DNA of 46,302 bases from Saprolegnia diclina VS20 (GCF_000281045.1 NW_008246088.1:617328-663629), one strand, 5' to 3'; positions 9,208 to 18,810 are shown, counted from the first letter of the stretch. The notes: generated by a model from the sequence alone, not told the origin. Translations and numbers: made by a program.

Positions 9208-10122
9208 TTACGCCTGGCAAAAGATGGTGCCGCCGTTGTTGCGCGGCATCGGCGGCGGCGGCGGCACGTCGCCGTTGATCTTCTTGCAGTAGCACGTGCC
9301 CAAGGGGTTGGTCGGCTGCGCCATGTTGCCGGTCGGGCCGAGGTACCACGCAAATGCGTTGGCGTTGCCATTCGTCATGCACTTGGCGCAGTCCTGGAAC
9401 GACCCCTGGAAGTTGTTGACGTCGCCCGAGTACGGCACGTCGTAGTTGCCGTAGCAGACCTTGTACGTGTACGGGACTGCTGCGACGGCGCTGAGGTCCA
9501 CGGCCTTGCTCCACACGGGATAGTAGTTGTTGGCCACGCTTTGCAGGACGCACGTCTGGCTGTACCGCGTGTACGAGACAGCGGCGCAGCCGACCGTGCT
9601 CAAGCAAGACACTTCACACGACTCGAGCGACGAGACGCCGCCCTTGGTCACCATGGCCGGGCCTTGAAACTGGTACCCCGGGTTCTCGACCCACTTGGAC
9701 GACGACGGCAGCTTGGGTTCCTCCTTGCACGACTTGGTGACGCGGGGCGCGACGTTGAAGGCGCGGCTCGGGTCGACGAGCTGCTTCATGTAGCACATGC
9801 CCTGCGGCCCGTCGTTGTCCTTGACCCAGGCAAAGGCGTTGCACCCTGGGTTGCGCTTGCACGTGTCCATGCACCCGTCAAAGCCCGTATGGCTGTCGGC
9901 AATGTCCGAGCCGACAAGGTCCGAGTTGGTCGCGCACACAAAGTTGCGGACCGGCGCGCGGTTGCCGGGCTGGCACATGGAGAAGGTTCCGTCGTCCACC
10001 GGCTTGCAGAAGAAGCCACTGTTGCAGTCTTGCTCCATCAAGCACGGCTTGAACTGCTGCTGGCGCAAGTTGGCGGCGCCGAGGACCGACGCGATCGAGG
10101 CGAATGCAGCGAGGAGCTTCAT
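9208..10122 (-). CDS. Secreted Cys-rich PAN/Apple-like protein, copy 1
   Basis: A 304-residue single-exon protein with a clear signal peptide (residues 1-16, MKLLAAFASIASVLGA). The mature protein starts NLRQQQFK and has about 20 Cys. First comes a small module with DCNSGFFCKPVDDGTFSMC; then three PAN/Apple-like segments, each with paired Cys around a NAFAW or AVSY core (GCNAFAWVKDNDG, GCAAVSYTRYSQTC, NAFAWYLGP). PAN/Apple domains bind carbohydrate or protein, and oomycete secreted examples attach to cellulose or host surfaces. A Pro run (VPPPPPMPR) precedes the C-terminus. It is not an RxLR effector; no such motif follows the signal peptide. An equally long relative lies at 15871 on the opposite strand. 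Secretion is well supported; role in infection or wall binding is inference. Confidence 0.85.
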   Translation of the reverse strand: MKLLAAFASIASVLGAANLRQQQFKPCLMEQDCNSGFFCKPVDDGTFSMCQPGNRAPVRNFVCATNSDLVGSDIADSHTGFDGCMDTCKRNPGCNAFAWVKDNDGPQGMCYMKQLVDPSRAFNVAPRVTKSCKEEPKLPSSSKWVENPGYQFQGPAMVTKGGVSSLESCEVSCLSTVGCAAVSYTRYSQTCVLQSVANNYYPVWSKAVDLSAVAAVPYTYKVCYGNYDVPYSGDVNNFQGSFQDCAKCMTNGNANAFAWYLGPTGNMAQPTNPLGTCYCKKINGDVPPPPPMPRNNGGTIFCQA

Positions 10123-10568
10123 ACGGCCAATTGAAAAATGAAGGACGACTACGATGGCGAGCTAGCGACTGCTATCAGTGGACCCGGCAGCTGCCCGATG
10201 GATGTGTTGGGCGCTGCGACGGCGTGCGACTCAACGCTCAGTATGCTCGCACCGATGTTGGCCACACGAATTCAAATGATCGCAAGATCCTGAAAAAGAT
10301 ATGGCGACCGAACGTTGAAGTTGGTGAACCGGGTGGAATGACTATCAGTGCAGTGGCAAAGCAGCCGCACGAGACTGTCACGAGCAACGACTGCGTCAAT
10401 GACACCGAGAGCCGTGCTGTAGAGACCAGCACGACGTTATGGCCGCGCTGCAGTCGCTGCTCGTGCAGCAACGGCGACAGAAGACGGTCGCGCCGGCTCC
10501 GAGTTGGGCGACGACGTAGTGTACGAGACATGTGCGAAGGGTAGCACTTGCACTTTCTGACAAATCTA

Positions 10569-11533
10569 AGGCTTCGTTCGGTTCGCGGCAATTATTTTTT
10601 AATCGATTATCGAAATCGCCATTATTAATGATTGCGTAAATGAGAATTGGGTTTGCAGGTCCATTATCGACCAAATCTCGTTCGGTTCGCCAAGAGCAAT
10701 TATTCCACGCTCATCAAGGACTCGGTCCTTGGTGAAAGCCAGGTCAAACGACTGGCGGCAGGCGTGCCAGCCATCGATCGTCCAAGTACTGGGTCCACGG
10801 GGTGGAGGCAACGCAGTCACGCGTGACCACGGTTGCATTGCACTAGCTCTTGCGCTCGGAGTCATGCCATATCGGTGTGTGCGATCGTCCAGAGACTAGC
10901 CCTCGTCGTCGACTTAAGCGTGCTGAAAGCGCTCCCGCCCATCGGCGTGCGTCTTGTTGGTCATGATGTAGAGAGCCATGAGCAACACTTATGTCCTGCG
11001 CCAACCTTGCGACCACTAGATACAGTAGACGAAGACCTCACTCCTCCACGCGCGCAATAAGATCGAGATCGCTGCATGGGCCCTGCCCGCAACCTGCGCC
11101 CAGCGCACCTCGCTACAAGCCTCGAGTAGCTCGCAGTAGACGTGGTCTCTGTCTGGATGGATGAAGGACATGAGATGGGTTCATGGAGGAGCGCAACGAG
11201 TACATGCCGCCATGGCCGCTGCGCTTCGTGACGACCTTGCTTGCATGACGACAAATGAAGAATGAGTCGAATGGAAGAAACGCGTGGCTGTCAGAGACTA
11301 CCTTTTTTCAGGCCTAATCAGCGAGGCTTTGTTTCGGATAATCCTAAAACCAAGCAATAATGAACCAGAAATTCCTCAGACCCCAATTTTTGAATAACGG
11401 CGTTATGAGCGCTTATTCCAAAAATCCTACCGAACGCTATCAATTATCACGATAATCGATTATTCCAAAAATAATCGTGGATGGGGTCTATAATGGCGAA
11501 ATAAGTCCATTATTGGCCAACCGAACGAAGCCT
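10569..11533. mobile_element. Composite inverted-repeat element (MITE-like), no transposase seen
   Basis: The ends are inverted copies of AGGCTTCGTTCGGTT (10569-10583 on plus; 11519-11533 as the reverse complement). Inward of both ends lie AT-rich stretches sharing ATCGATTATCG and ATTATTTTT-type sequence, so the imperfect inverted repeats extend about 100 bp or more. Second, partial end-like copies occur inside (CTCGTTCGGTTCG near 10677; CCGAACGCTATC near 11431), as if two elements were nested. The middle (about 10700-11290) is GC-richer and has no intact frame. I could not fix a target-site duplication. The end sequence resembles DNA transposon termini of the hAT or PIF/Harbinger kind in style only. 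Confidence 0.55.
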
Positions 11534-11563
11534 AAATTTTTGTCAGTGGACCAGCCTCCAACC

Positions 11564-11731
11564 CCAACCAACCGCTACAGCTTGTCGTACGAGCAAGNNN
11601 NNNNNNNNNNNNNNNNNNNNNNNNNNNNNNNNNNNNNNNNNNNNNNNNNNNNNNNNNNNNNNNNNNNNNNNNNNNNNNNNNNNNNNNNNNNNNNNNNCCA
11701 ACCAACCGCTACAGCTTGTCGTACGAGCAAG
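11564..11731. other. Assembly gap flanked by identical 34-bp sequence
   Basis: A run of 100 N (11598-11697) is bounded by the same 34 bases on each side (11564-11597 and 11698-11731). A round 100-base gap with identical contig ends indicates an unmerged overlap, so the true sequence may have no gap here at all. Confidence 0.85.
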
Positions 11732-12103
11732 ATTCGGCCAGACTCTGGCGTTCTGTGCACGCCACATCCGACCCAACGCTAGCTGAATTTGCGCTGCACT
11801 CGAGCTCGTATGCTGGAGAAGTTACGAGAGCTGTACGAAGGGAGCTACTTGTCGTAGCGTTTCCATGTAGATGGGTGGAAAAATTTGTCCTTGAGAGTGC
11901 TATCGAGGCCTCTGAGCACGACGACGCGGTGCCGTTTCCGTCGACCAGTTCGCAAGGTACTGTAGTTGGCAGCTAGGTCGGTCGACTCAATCAAAGTTGG
12001 ACGATGTTGCCAGGACAACGGTTCGATGCGACGGCGTCTTGATGCCACCAACAACGTTATAACACGAAAACTGAGAGATTTTGATAAGTTATTTGGCCAG
12101 CAT
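11732..12103. other. Intergenic region after the gap, no gene seen
   Basis: About 370 bp between the gap and the end of the acyltransferase gene. It carries no recognisable coding sequence or repeat beyond the gap-flanking copy. Confidence 0.45.
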
Positions 12104-14287
12104 CTAGGGCGAGGACCGCGCCGCCGCGACAACTTGGTCGACGATCGACAGGTATTTTCGCGACGTGTACGTGCTCAAGTGGTTGCCCGCGGTCATTGTC
12201 GGGTGCCCGTCTGCGTCCACGAGTGTCAGAAGATCGCCAGTCGAGTAGTTTTCTGCATAGTCGAGCAGCGTCGCGTTGGCGACCGCCACTGCTGCGTGGA
12301 GCGGGTCCAAGAGCCACGCCATCTCTTTTTGGAACGCCGCTCGGCTCACGGGCGCGGGCGGCTTGACGCTGCTGCCACTGAGCCACGTGTTGGGGACCAT
12401 CCGCGGGAACTCGGGGCTCTGGTCGACGACAAACACCTTGATACCGAGCGCCGACACTTTGGCGAGCTCGGCGCCAAACGCATCAAAGATGTGCTGCACG
12501 TCCTTCATGGTTTGCTCGGCGCACGCGGTGAACTCTTCCAAGCAGCACTGCGGCGGGTCTGCATACGGTCGATCGAGCGGTCCCCCGGGGTTGAGGAACT
12601 GCACCCAGTGCACGACGACAAGGACGGCTTGCGGCTTGACGTGCTTGAGCATCTCGAGGTTCGCAGCAAACTCGGGCCGGCACGGCAGCATCGCGCGGCC
12701 CCACCGGTCTTTCAAGACGATGGTCGGAAACGGCGTCTTGGCCGCCACCGCGTCATCGTAGAGCTTCATGAACCGGGGCACGGTCATGTCTGCGTGCGAG
12801 TCGCCGAGTACGACGAGCGTGCCGTCGGCTTCGTGCCCCGGGTTGATGACCTCGCAGCGCTCCAATTGGTCGGTGCGGACCGGGTCCGTGAACGGAAAGG
12901 GCACCGGGTTCGTGGCCGCCGAAATGTAAACCGAGTCGGGTGCGCACGCTGACGTTCCGACGCTCCAGTCGAGGTCGGCCATGGCCATGTTGACTCTGGA
13001 CACATCGTCTGCGCCTGATGACTTGGCGAGGTCGCGTTCGATCTCAGAAAACGCCGACGGGTTCTTGTAGGCGCAGCCCGCGAGGATCGCGACCGCCAGC
13101 ATGCATACGAGCAAAAGCGGCGTCACGTACTTGGACTTGCGTCGCCGGAGCCGCCCTTCAAGGTCTTCGTACGTCATGACACTCAGCAGCAAACTGAGGA
13201 GCAGCATCGCATACGGTTGCATGTAGAACGGGCGATCCGCTTCGTCTGGGAAGCGCTCGATGGCGAAGACGAGCAGCGGCCAGTGCCAGAGGTAGAGGCA
13301 GTAGCTGATCTTGCCAATGTAGACGGCGACGACGTTGCCCAAGGCGTACTTGTTGACGACAGCGTCGGCGCCGGCGGCGAGCAGGAGCGTCGCGCCAAGC
13401 GTCGGGAGGAGGGCGAGGTAGCCTGGAAACGCGCTCGCTTCGTTGATGCAGACAAAGCCAGGGACGAGGAAGCTGAGACCTAGAACGGCCGCGAGGTTCG
13501 TGGGCCAGACGCCCGAGAGCACGCGCCCGTGCAGGCCGAGATAGGCGAGGAGACCGCCCGCCGACATTTGCCAGAACCGACTCAGCGGCATGTAGAACGA
13601 CATCTTGTTGTCGCCGTGGAACCCGAGGAGGGTGATGTTGACAACAAAACTCGCGACCAGAAAGAGGACTTGGAGCGTCACCGCAACGCGGAAGCGAAGG
13701 CGCATGAGGAGCGAGGCGAGGAGCGGCCAGAAGATGTAAAACTGCTCTTCGACGCCGAGCGACCAGAGATGCAGGAGCGGGTTGGACTTGACGTCGAGGC
13801 TAAAGTACGAGTGCTTGAGCGTGAGCACTTGGAGGTTGGCGCCAAAGAGCGTCGCAGCAAGCATCGTGGCCGCCATCGCCTTGAGCTTGGGCGCCATGAG
13901 GTAGAGGAACCCGAGCCAGAACGTCGCGACCAAGACGAGAAGGAGCGTCGGGAAGATGCGCCGGATGCGCCGCGCGTAAAAGCCCGCGTAGGTAAACTTG
14001 CCGAGTTGGCACTCGCGGAAGAGGATGCCCGAGATGAGGAAACCGGAAATGACAAAGAAGATGTCGACGCCAATAAAGCCACCGGGAAGCAGCGTTGGGT
14101 ACGCGTGGAAGACGAGGACGGGAACGACAGCCAGCGTTCGGAGACCGTCGACGTCGGGCCGGTACGTGTGCGTCGTCGTCGTCTTTGCCACGGCGTTATC
14201 GTTGGGAGGTGTTTCGAGCTCGAGCAGGACGCCATCGTCCATGGGCGACGTGTGTGGCGACTCGACGAGCACGGGCGTGCTGCTCAT
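12104..14287 (-). CDS. Acyltransferase-3/SGNH membrane O-acyltransferase (OafA-like)
   Basis: A 727-residue intronless protein with the two-part architecture of bacterial OafA. Residues about 43-410 form the acyltransferase-3 membrane domain with roughly ten helices, starting YRPDVDGLRTLAVVPVLVFH (the RxxDGLR...H signature) and followed by GGFIGVDIFFVISGFLIS and HLWSLGVEEQFYIFWP. A linker helix leads to a C-terminal SGNH-type hydrolase domain with GDSHAD (nucleophile Ser) and DGHPTMTAGNHLS (candidate Asp/His). Such proteins move acyl groups, usually acetyl, across a membrane and attach them to surface glycans. In an oomycete the target might be wall polysaccharide or glycoprotein glycans (inference). 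Family distribution suggests an ancient bacterial origin, although base composition now matches the neighbours. It lies between the two inverted secreted protein genes. Confidence 0.9.
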   Translation of the reverse strand: MSSTPVLVESPHTSPMDDGVLLELETPPNDNAVAKTTTTHTYRPDVDGLRTLAVVPVLVFHAYPTLLPGGFIGVDIFFVISGFLISGILFRECQLGKFTYAGFYARRIRRIFPTLLLVLVATFWLGFLYLMAPKLKAMAATMLAATLFGANLQVLTLKHSYFSLDVKSNPLLHLWSLGVEEQFYIFWPLLASLLMRLRFRVAVTLQVLFLVASFVVNITLLGFHGDNKMSFYMPLSRFWQMSAGGLLAYLGLHGRVLSGVWPTNLAAVLGLSFLVPGFVCINEASAFPGYLALLPTLGATLLLAAGADAVVNKYALGNVVAVYIGKISYCLYLWHWPLLVFAIERFPDEADRPFYMQPYAMLLLSLLLSVMTYEDLEGRLRRRKSKYVTPLLLVCMLAVAILAGCAYKNPSAFSEIERDLAKSSGADDVSRVNMAMADLDWSVGTSACAPDSVYISAATNPVPFPFTDPVRTDQLERCEVINPGHEADGTLVVLGDSHADMTVPRFMKLYDDAVAAKTPFPTIVLKDRWGRAMLPCRPEFAANLEMLKHVKPQAVLVVVHWVQFLNPGGPLDRPYADPPQCCLEEFTACAEQTMKDVQHIFDAFGAELAKVSALGIKVFVVDQSPEFPRMVPNTWLSGSSVKPPAPVSRAAFQKEMAWLLDPLHAAVAVANATLLDYAENYSTGDLLTLVDADGHPTMTAGNHLSTYTSRKYLSIVDQVVAAARSSP

Positions 14288-15870
14288 GGCTCAAAATACA
14301 AAGTGCAAACGGTCATGTGTCGCAGCACGCGCTGGGTGCAAGGACACCGTGTTGGTAGCAGCTTGAACCAGGTCAACAAACGCGTCGTTCTTGCTGTTTG
14401 ACAGAGGTGTTTGACAGAGTTGACGTGCACCACAGAAAGAACATGGGGCCATCTGTTCCGGCTGTCCATTTTGTACATTATGGCACCCAGATAACGTGTC
14501 CACTTTGCGTAGTGGGTCTCGAGCTCTGTGTTTGGGAAGAGCTCGCAGAATCGGTCTCATCATGCACGAAGCCGCGTGCCGCAGACTTTCTGCCAGAGAC
14601 CAGAAGGTGCGCGCTTCGCAGAGTGGGACGAAATCTCGTACTGCACCCGATGGCGTTGCACCCCAAATGTCGGTAGCACCCGGTCGCCCAGTCCTAATCC
14701 CCTCTTGAATGGACGTACACTAATACATTCGGAAACGCGTGGGTTTCCACGTGCACACTATTCTTGGCATAGTGAGGAAGGTGTCCACGAATGCCGAATG
14801 GAAGGGGCTTCGATTCCCACCGGACGCGGTTTTTTGGTGCAAACAAATTTTTGTTGCCATTGCAACCTCGTCATTTGCGTCGGTCGTTGCGTACTACACT
14901 GTACTGGTGTACACTGCTGCGACCTGCTCCAAGCGCTTTCGTACCAAGCCCACAGCTATTCTACTTCATCGTCGAGGCATTTCCTAGCACCATAACGCAC
15001 CAACTCAACCAACAACCCAAGCTCTCGAGAGCGTTCCGCCTCTCAGCACAAGTGAGCCTCTCGGATATGTAGGTCCATTATCGCAGTCGTTTGCTTGCTT
15101 TTGCCTGACGAACGAGTTGAGAGGCCATTAAATACTAGAGTCTCTTAGTTCGTTTGCCCAGCACCTACGCCACGGAGCTTCGCCAAGTGATGTTCAAGCA
15201 GGAATGGCCATCCACGTCTTGAAAGCTACACGATGGGATTGTCACTTTCGGGAGCATCAGTACGAGAGCGAATCTTTGACGCTGGTGGTGTTGCTCGATT
15301 TCTAGGTACAACTTGTACCAACTCCAAGCGCTGCAGCTGGGTGCGACGCGGGCGTTGGGAAGGACGATCGGCGAGGCGTATCCGGATACGAAGGTGTTGG
15401 CTCCATGAACGCGCGCTTTTTATTTGCAAATCTATAGAGCGCAAGATTATGCAAACGACTGAGCTTCGTCCACCCAACTTGTGGCGCCACTTCCGTCCCC
15501 ATCTTGGCCACCGTCCGCTGCGTGCCATCAAAAAAAGAGGGTGCAACCATGCATATTAAGCGACGCACGTTGCGACAGGTGCTATCGATAGCATTGCGCT
15601 GTGGAAATCGCTTTGGCTAGAAGCGTCGTCGAGAGCATTGAAGCTTGGACGAACAACAGATGAAGCGATCCTGTGCGCATACGGCAGCTGGGTGCGACTT
15701 GAACTACGTAAAATGGATCCATTCCGTCCTCGATTTGATTGGCAAAGAAGGACTTTTCCCAAGCTTTGCCGCGCGTGGAAAATCTTGGGTGATGGTAGCC
15801 GACGCGCAACGACTTTGCTGGTCCCAGCGCTCACTTTTCCTTTTCCTCGGTCCTACCGCACCACAGTCCA
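14288..15870. other. Long intergenic region, no gene seen
   Basis: About 1.6 kb between the divergent acyltransferase and secreted-protein genes. Several open frames exist on both strands, but none shows a domain, a signal peptide or the local codon bias. A GTATCCGGATAC palindrome lies at 15378-15389. A short phrase (CAGCTGGGTGCGAC) occurs twice, near 15333 and 15684, which is too little to call a repeat family. Confidence 0.45.
15378..15389. promoter_or_regulatory. GTATCCGGATAC palindrome, candidate promoter element
   Basis: A perfect 12-bp palindrome identical to the one at 18766. It is about 480 bp from the nearest recognised start (15871), so it may belong to an unrecognised transcript or a long 5' UTR. 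Confidence 0.35.
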
Positions 15871-16785
15871 ATGGCACGCATCTTGCTCACGCTCTTGTCG
15901 GCCACGTCGGTGGCCGCGACCGCCAATTTGCGCCAGCAGCAGTTCAAGGTCTGCAAGGGCGACACCGATTGCAACGACGGCTTTTACTGCAAGCCGACCG
16001 ACGACGGAACGTTTGCCATGTGCCAACCCGGTACCCGGTCGCCAGCACGCAACTTTGTGTGCGCCGACCACGCCGACTACTGGGGCGACGACCTCTCCAA
16101 CCTCCGCACCGGCTACGACGGCTGCCTCTACAATTGCCGCACCAACGCTAACTGCAATGCACTTGCGTGGCTTCAAGACGATGCCGGCGCCAGCGGCACG
16201 TGCTACCTCAAGCACCTCCAAGACACGTCGCGCGCTCCGACGCCCGACTCTCGCAACCTCAAGGCCTGCAAGGACACACCGCCCGTGACAACGTCCAAGT
16301 GGGTCTCGGACTCGGGCTACCAGCTCAAGGGCGCCGAAATTTCGACCTCCAAGACCGTCCCGACGCTCGCAGCGTGCCAGGCGTCGTGTGCGAGCACGCC
16401 AGGTTGCGCCGGTGTGTCGCACTCGACGTACTTCACCTCGTGCACGCTGCACAAGGCGGCCGACAACTACTACCCGGTGTGGAGCAAGGCCGTGAACCTC
16501 GGGGCTGTCGCTTCGATCCCGCACAACTACAAGGCGTGCTACGACCAGTACGACGTGCCGCACCAAGGCGACGTCAACAACTTCCAGGGGTCGTTCCAGG
16601 ACTGCGCCAAGTGCCTGGCGAATGGCAACGCCGATGCGTTTGCGTGGTACCTTGGCCCGACCGACTACTATGCGCAGCCGACCAACGCGAAAGGTACGTG
16701 CTACTGCAAGAAGCTCGGCGGCGACGTGCCCCCGCCCCCACCGGCGCCCCGTCTCATTGGCGGCACCATTCTCTGCATCACCTAG
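15871..16785 (+). CDS. Secreted Cys-rich PAN/Apple-like protein, copy 2
   Basis: A 304-residue, single-exon secreted protein, exactly as long as its relative at 9208 and read in the opposite direction. Signal peptide MARILLTLLSATSVAATA, then NLRQQQFKVC as in copy 1. The small N-terminal module shows DCNDGFYCKPTDDGTFAMC; PAN/Apple-like segments show NCNALAWLQDD, GCAGVSHSTYFTSC and DAFAWYLGP; VPPPPPAPR precedes the end. Cys spacing follows copy 1 almost throughout. The block DVNNFQGSFQDCAKC is identical in both, marking the most constrained segment. Likely extracellular carbohydrate or protein binding. The pair may act together or be redundant; no regulatory sign distinguishes them. Confidence 0.86.
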   Translation: MARILLTLLSATSVAATANLRQQQFKVCKGDTDCNDGFYCKPTDDGTFAMCQPGTRSPARNFVCADHADYWGDDLSNLRTGYDGCLYNCRTNANCNALAWLQDDAGASGTCYLKHLQDTSRAPTPDSRNLKACKDTPPVTTSKWVSDSGYQLKGAEISTSKTVPTLAACQASCASTPGCAGVSHSTYFTSCTLHKAADNYYPVWSKAVNLGAVASIPHNYKACYDQYDVPHQGDVNNFQGSFQDCAKCLANGNADAFAWYLGPTDYYAQPTNAKGTCYCKKLGGDVPPPPPAPRLIGGTILCIT

Positions 16786-17030
16786 TCGACTCGTGGCGGG
16801 CATTAACTTTAATGCCTATGCGATGCAAACGTATATATCGTTTCCTCAAATGTGGTGTTTGGATTCGTTCATTTTAAAGTATGTTTTTGGTTTTAACGCT
16901 ACGACGAAGTTGGTACGCTGCTGCAAACGACTCTGATTTTCACGCCGCCAGTATCTACACACAAGACAGCACTCGCAAAGACGGGTAAATAATGATAAAT
17001 AGGTCCACGCACACACATACGACTAGGGCG

Positions 17031-17549
17031 CTAGCGTATGAGGCGGTGCACCTGATGCCGCACAAACGTCACAAAGTCGACTTCGGGCTCGATGCCCTGG
17101 AGACTCTGGTAGACACAGAGCATTCCGCCGGTCAAGAGGATCGTCGCGAGCGTCGTCACGCAGTTTTCGAGCGCATTCTTGCAAATGCGGATGCTGTAGT
17201 GCAAGGCGCGGTGGTGCCACGGCAAGGCCACGGGTGCCGGCGTGGGCGCGCTGGCCACATACGCCCTTCGAAAGGACTGCGTGCGGATCAAGGATGACTG
17301 CCGCTGAACAAATGTCGGCGAGGCCACAGCGCTAAGCACGTCGGCTGGCAAGTCAAACACCTCGGACGTGGTGACTTCGTGAATGATGATGGGCGATGTC
17401 CGCGAGAGGAGCGCCGCGGTCTCGTGCGTCGCCTTGCGCCACGGGCGGAGATAGTGGACGATGCGCGAGACGAGCGACACGATCGCGACGAAGAGGCTCA
17501 AGTTGCGCAGGTAGATGATGATGATCTGCGCTCCGTGGATACGAGCCAT
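17031..17549 (-). CDS. Small hypothetical protein with two membrane segments
   Basis: A 172-residue protein starting MARIHGAQIIIIYLRNLSLF. One long hydrophobic stretch spans about residues 6-28, followed by HYLRPWRK; a second lies around residues 135-155 (TLATILLTGGMLCVYQSL). The loop between has Ser/Thr and several basic residues. No family is recognised. The start at 17549 is preferred over an in-frame ATG 22 codons upstream because the hydrophobic segment begins right after it and the upstream codons look non-coding. It lies alone between the secreted protein gene and a long non-coding stretch. Confidence 0.55.
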   Translation of the reverse strand: MARIHGAQIIIIYLRNLSLFVAIVSLVSRIVHYLRPWRKATHETAALLSRTSPIIIHEVTTSEVFDLPADVLSAVASPTFVQRQSSLIRTQSFRRAYVASAPTPAPVALPWHHRALHYSIRICKNALENCVTTLATILLTGGMLCVYQSLQGIEPEVDFVTFVRHQVHRLIR

Positions 17550-18271
17550 GCTCCCGACCTCGTGGCAAGTTGTCGAGTGTCCTGGCGGCCCGATGCACCG
17601 GCTTCCATTTTTCAAGCGATTTCATTGGCGGAACGCAGCTGTTCCACGAGTGCGGCACCACGATTGGTCCTTTCGAGATTCTATAAAGCTAGCCAATCCC
17701 AGAGCGAAATGAATGGAAACCGGCGCCGATTGGCCACAAAGGGATCCTCGAGTAGCTCTCGGAGAAGGGGCGGCTTCGGAATGATTCTCGTGCTCGACGG
17801 CCCATGATGGTCAACGTCGCCAACTCTCCTGCTCGACCGCAAGCATCATCCGCTATAGACAATATCGCCGTCGTATCCTGTCCTATCCATTGGATAATCC
17901 AGCGACACAATCCCTTCAAACCAGGATCAAGGCTACAGAGCGCAAGAGCCGCTAGCTACTTACTGCGGCCGCAGAAAAACGGGCGCGATCTCGTACGTCA
18001 TTCGATGAAAAGATACTACGTCGGACTATTGGCTACTCGCCGCTGCGAAATGGCGGGTCAAGCAGCCGCCACACGACAGATCTATCACCCGCCGTTCCTG
18101 TGATACAACGCGCTCATGTCGGAAGGGGTCATGCACATGCATCTCCAAGCCATATTAATGACTCTTGGGTGCGCTCGTGAGGCGATACTGTGGGAGGGCC
18201 TCGACGTAGATCGTGCGAGGAATTAGCATGGCGCAAAGCACTGTGCGTCGTGGCAACGGCAGTACTAGTAC
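17550..18271. other. Intergenic region, no gene seen
   Basis: No supported gene. A CCAAT-type sequence (GCCAATCCC) occurs near 17692, as also near 20889 and 24082, each within about 150 bp of a start codon, which fits a CCAAT box without proving one. Confidence 0.4.
18261..18271. promoter_or_regulatory. AGTACTAGTAC palindromic motif
   Basis: Another copy of the TACTAGTA core. It overlaps the possible intron donor of the gene fragment at 18272-18506. Confidence 0.3.
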
Positions 18272-18506
18272 CTTTGTATAAAAAAGCGTCGACAGCGTTA
18301 ATGTGAGGGTCCGAGACCTTGACCTTGAGCAAATCGGCCATCCACGCCCAGTGCAAGGCCCGGTCATTCTGTCCGCGCCAAAATGTGTGCCAGACTCGGC
18401 GCGCACGATCGACCAGAGGACCATAAGAAACGGTTTTGAGAACGGCGCCATGAGCGTCGTCGAAGAATCTGGCGAGCGTCCAAGGGAGCCAAGACAGCCA
18501 AGTGAA
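18272..18506 (-). pseudogene. Possible exon or gene remnant, family unknown
   Basis: The minus strand has a coding-looking stretch bounded by an acceptor (CTTAG before 18506) and a donor (GTACTAG after 18272). It contains ARFFDDAHGAVLKTV, VWHTFWRGQNDRALHW and AWMADLLKVKVSDPHINA. A 47-bp GT-AG interval (18507-18553) could join it, in phase, to an open stretch extending to about 18652, but no start or complete downstream exon can be assembled. I recognise no family. It may be a real exon of a gene I cannot complete, or a decayed copy. Confidence 0.35.
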
Positions 18507-18620
18507 CTAAGAACAAGATGTCTTATTTTCTTGAAGGGGGCCGCCGGTACAACCGAATCAGTCAGTCTCGAGCATCGGTTCCAACGGTTGCCATCGCGCT
18601 GACAGTCTCGTACTCGCCGA

Positions 18621-18630
18621 GTACTAGTAC
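18621..18630. promoter_or_regulatory. GTACTAGTAC palindrome
   Basis: A perfect 10-bp palindrome about 180 bp upstream of the VOC gene; identical to the one at 4621. Function unknown. Confidence 0.3.
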
Positions 18631-18765
18631 ACAAGACGATCCTGTTGGTCAAATCGTCGTCGAATCGAGGATATCTTTTCCATAATCATTACCGATCCCG
18701 CGTCGACAACCTTTTTGACGGTGGCGCGAAACCGCAGCAACCGAATTCGGCGGGAACGACCCGGC

Positions 18766-18777
18766 GTATCCGGATAC
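18766..18777. promoter_or_regulatory. GTATCCGGATAC palindrome, candidate promoter element
   Basis: A perfect palindrome ending 33 bp before the start codon of the VOC gene at 18811. Together with the copies before other genes it suggests a common promoter element. Confidence 0.5.
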
Positions 18778-18810
18778 GCGTCACAGTTCAATTTGCCTTT
18801 CAAATCAACA

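Noticed and set aside
9019-10134. 371-codon plus-strand frame
   Set aside because: Antisense of the secreted Cys-rich protein; its product lacks any domain and its opening lies in spacer DNA.
11966-12952. 328-codon plus-strand frame, and a similar one at 13529-14401
   Set aside because: Both are antisense to the acyltransferase-3/SGNH gene, with charged low-complexity products and no domain.
15226-15834. Possible duplicated small genes around 15300 and 15690
   Set aside because: The shared sequence is only about 14 bases and the frames have no domain or start context.
15853-16803. 316-codon minus-strand frame
   Set aside because: Antisense of the second secreted protein; it mirrors the antisense frame of the first copy, as expected for paralogues.
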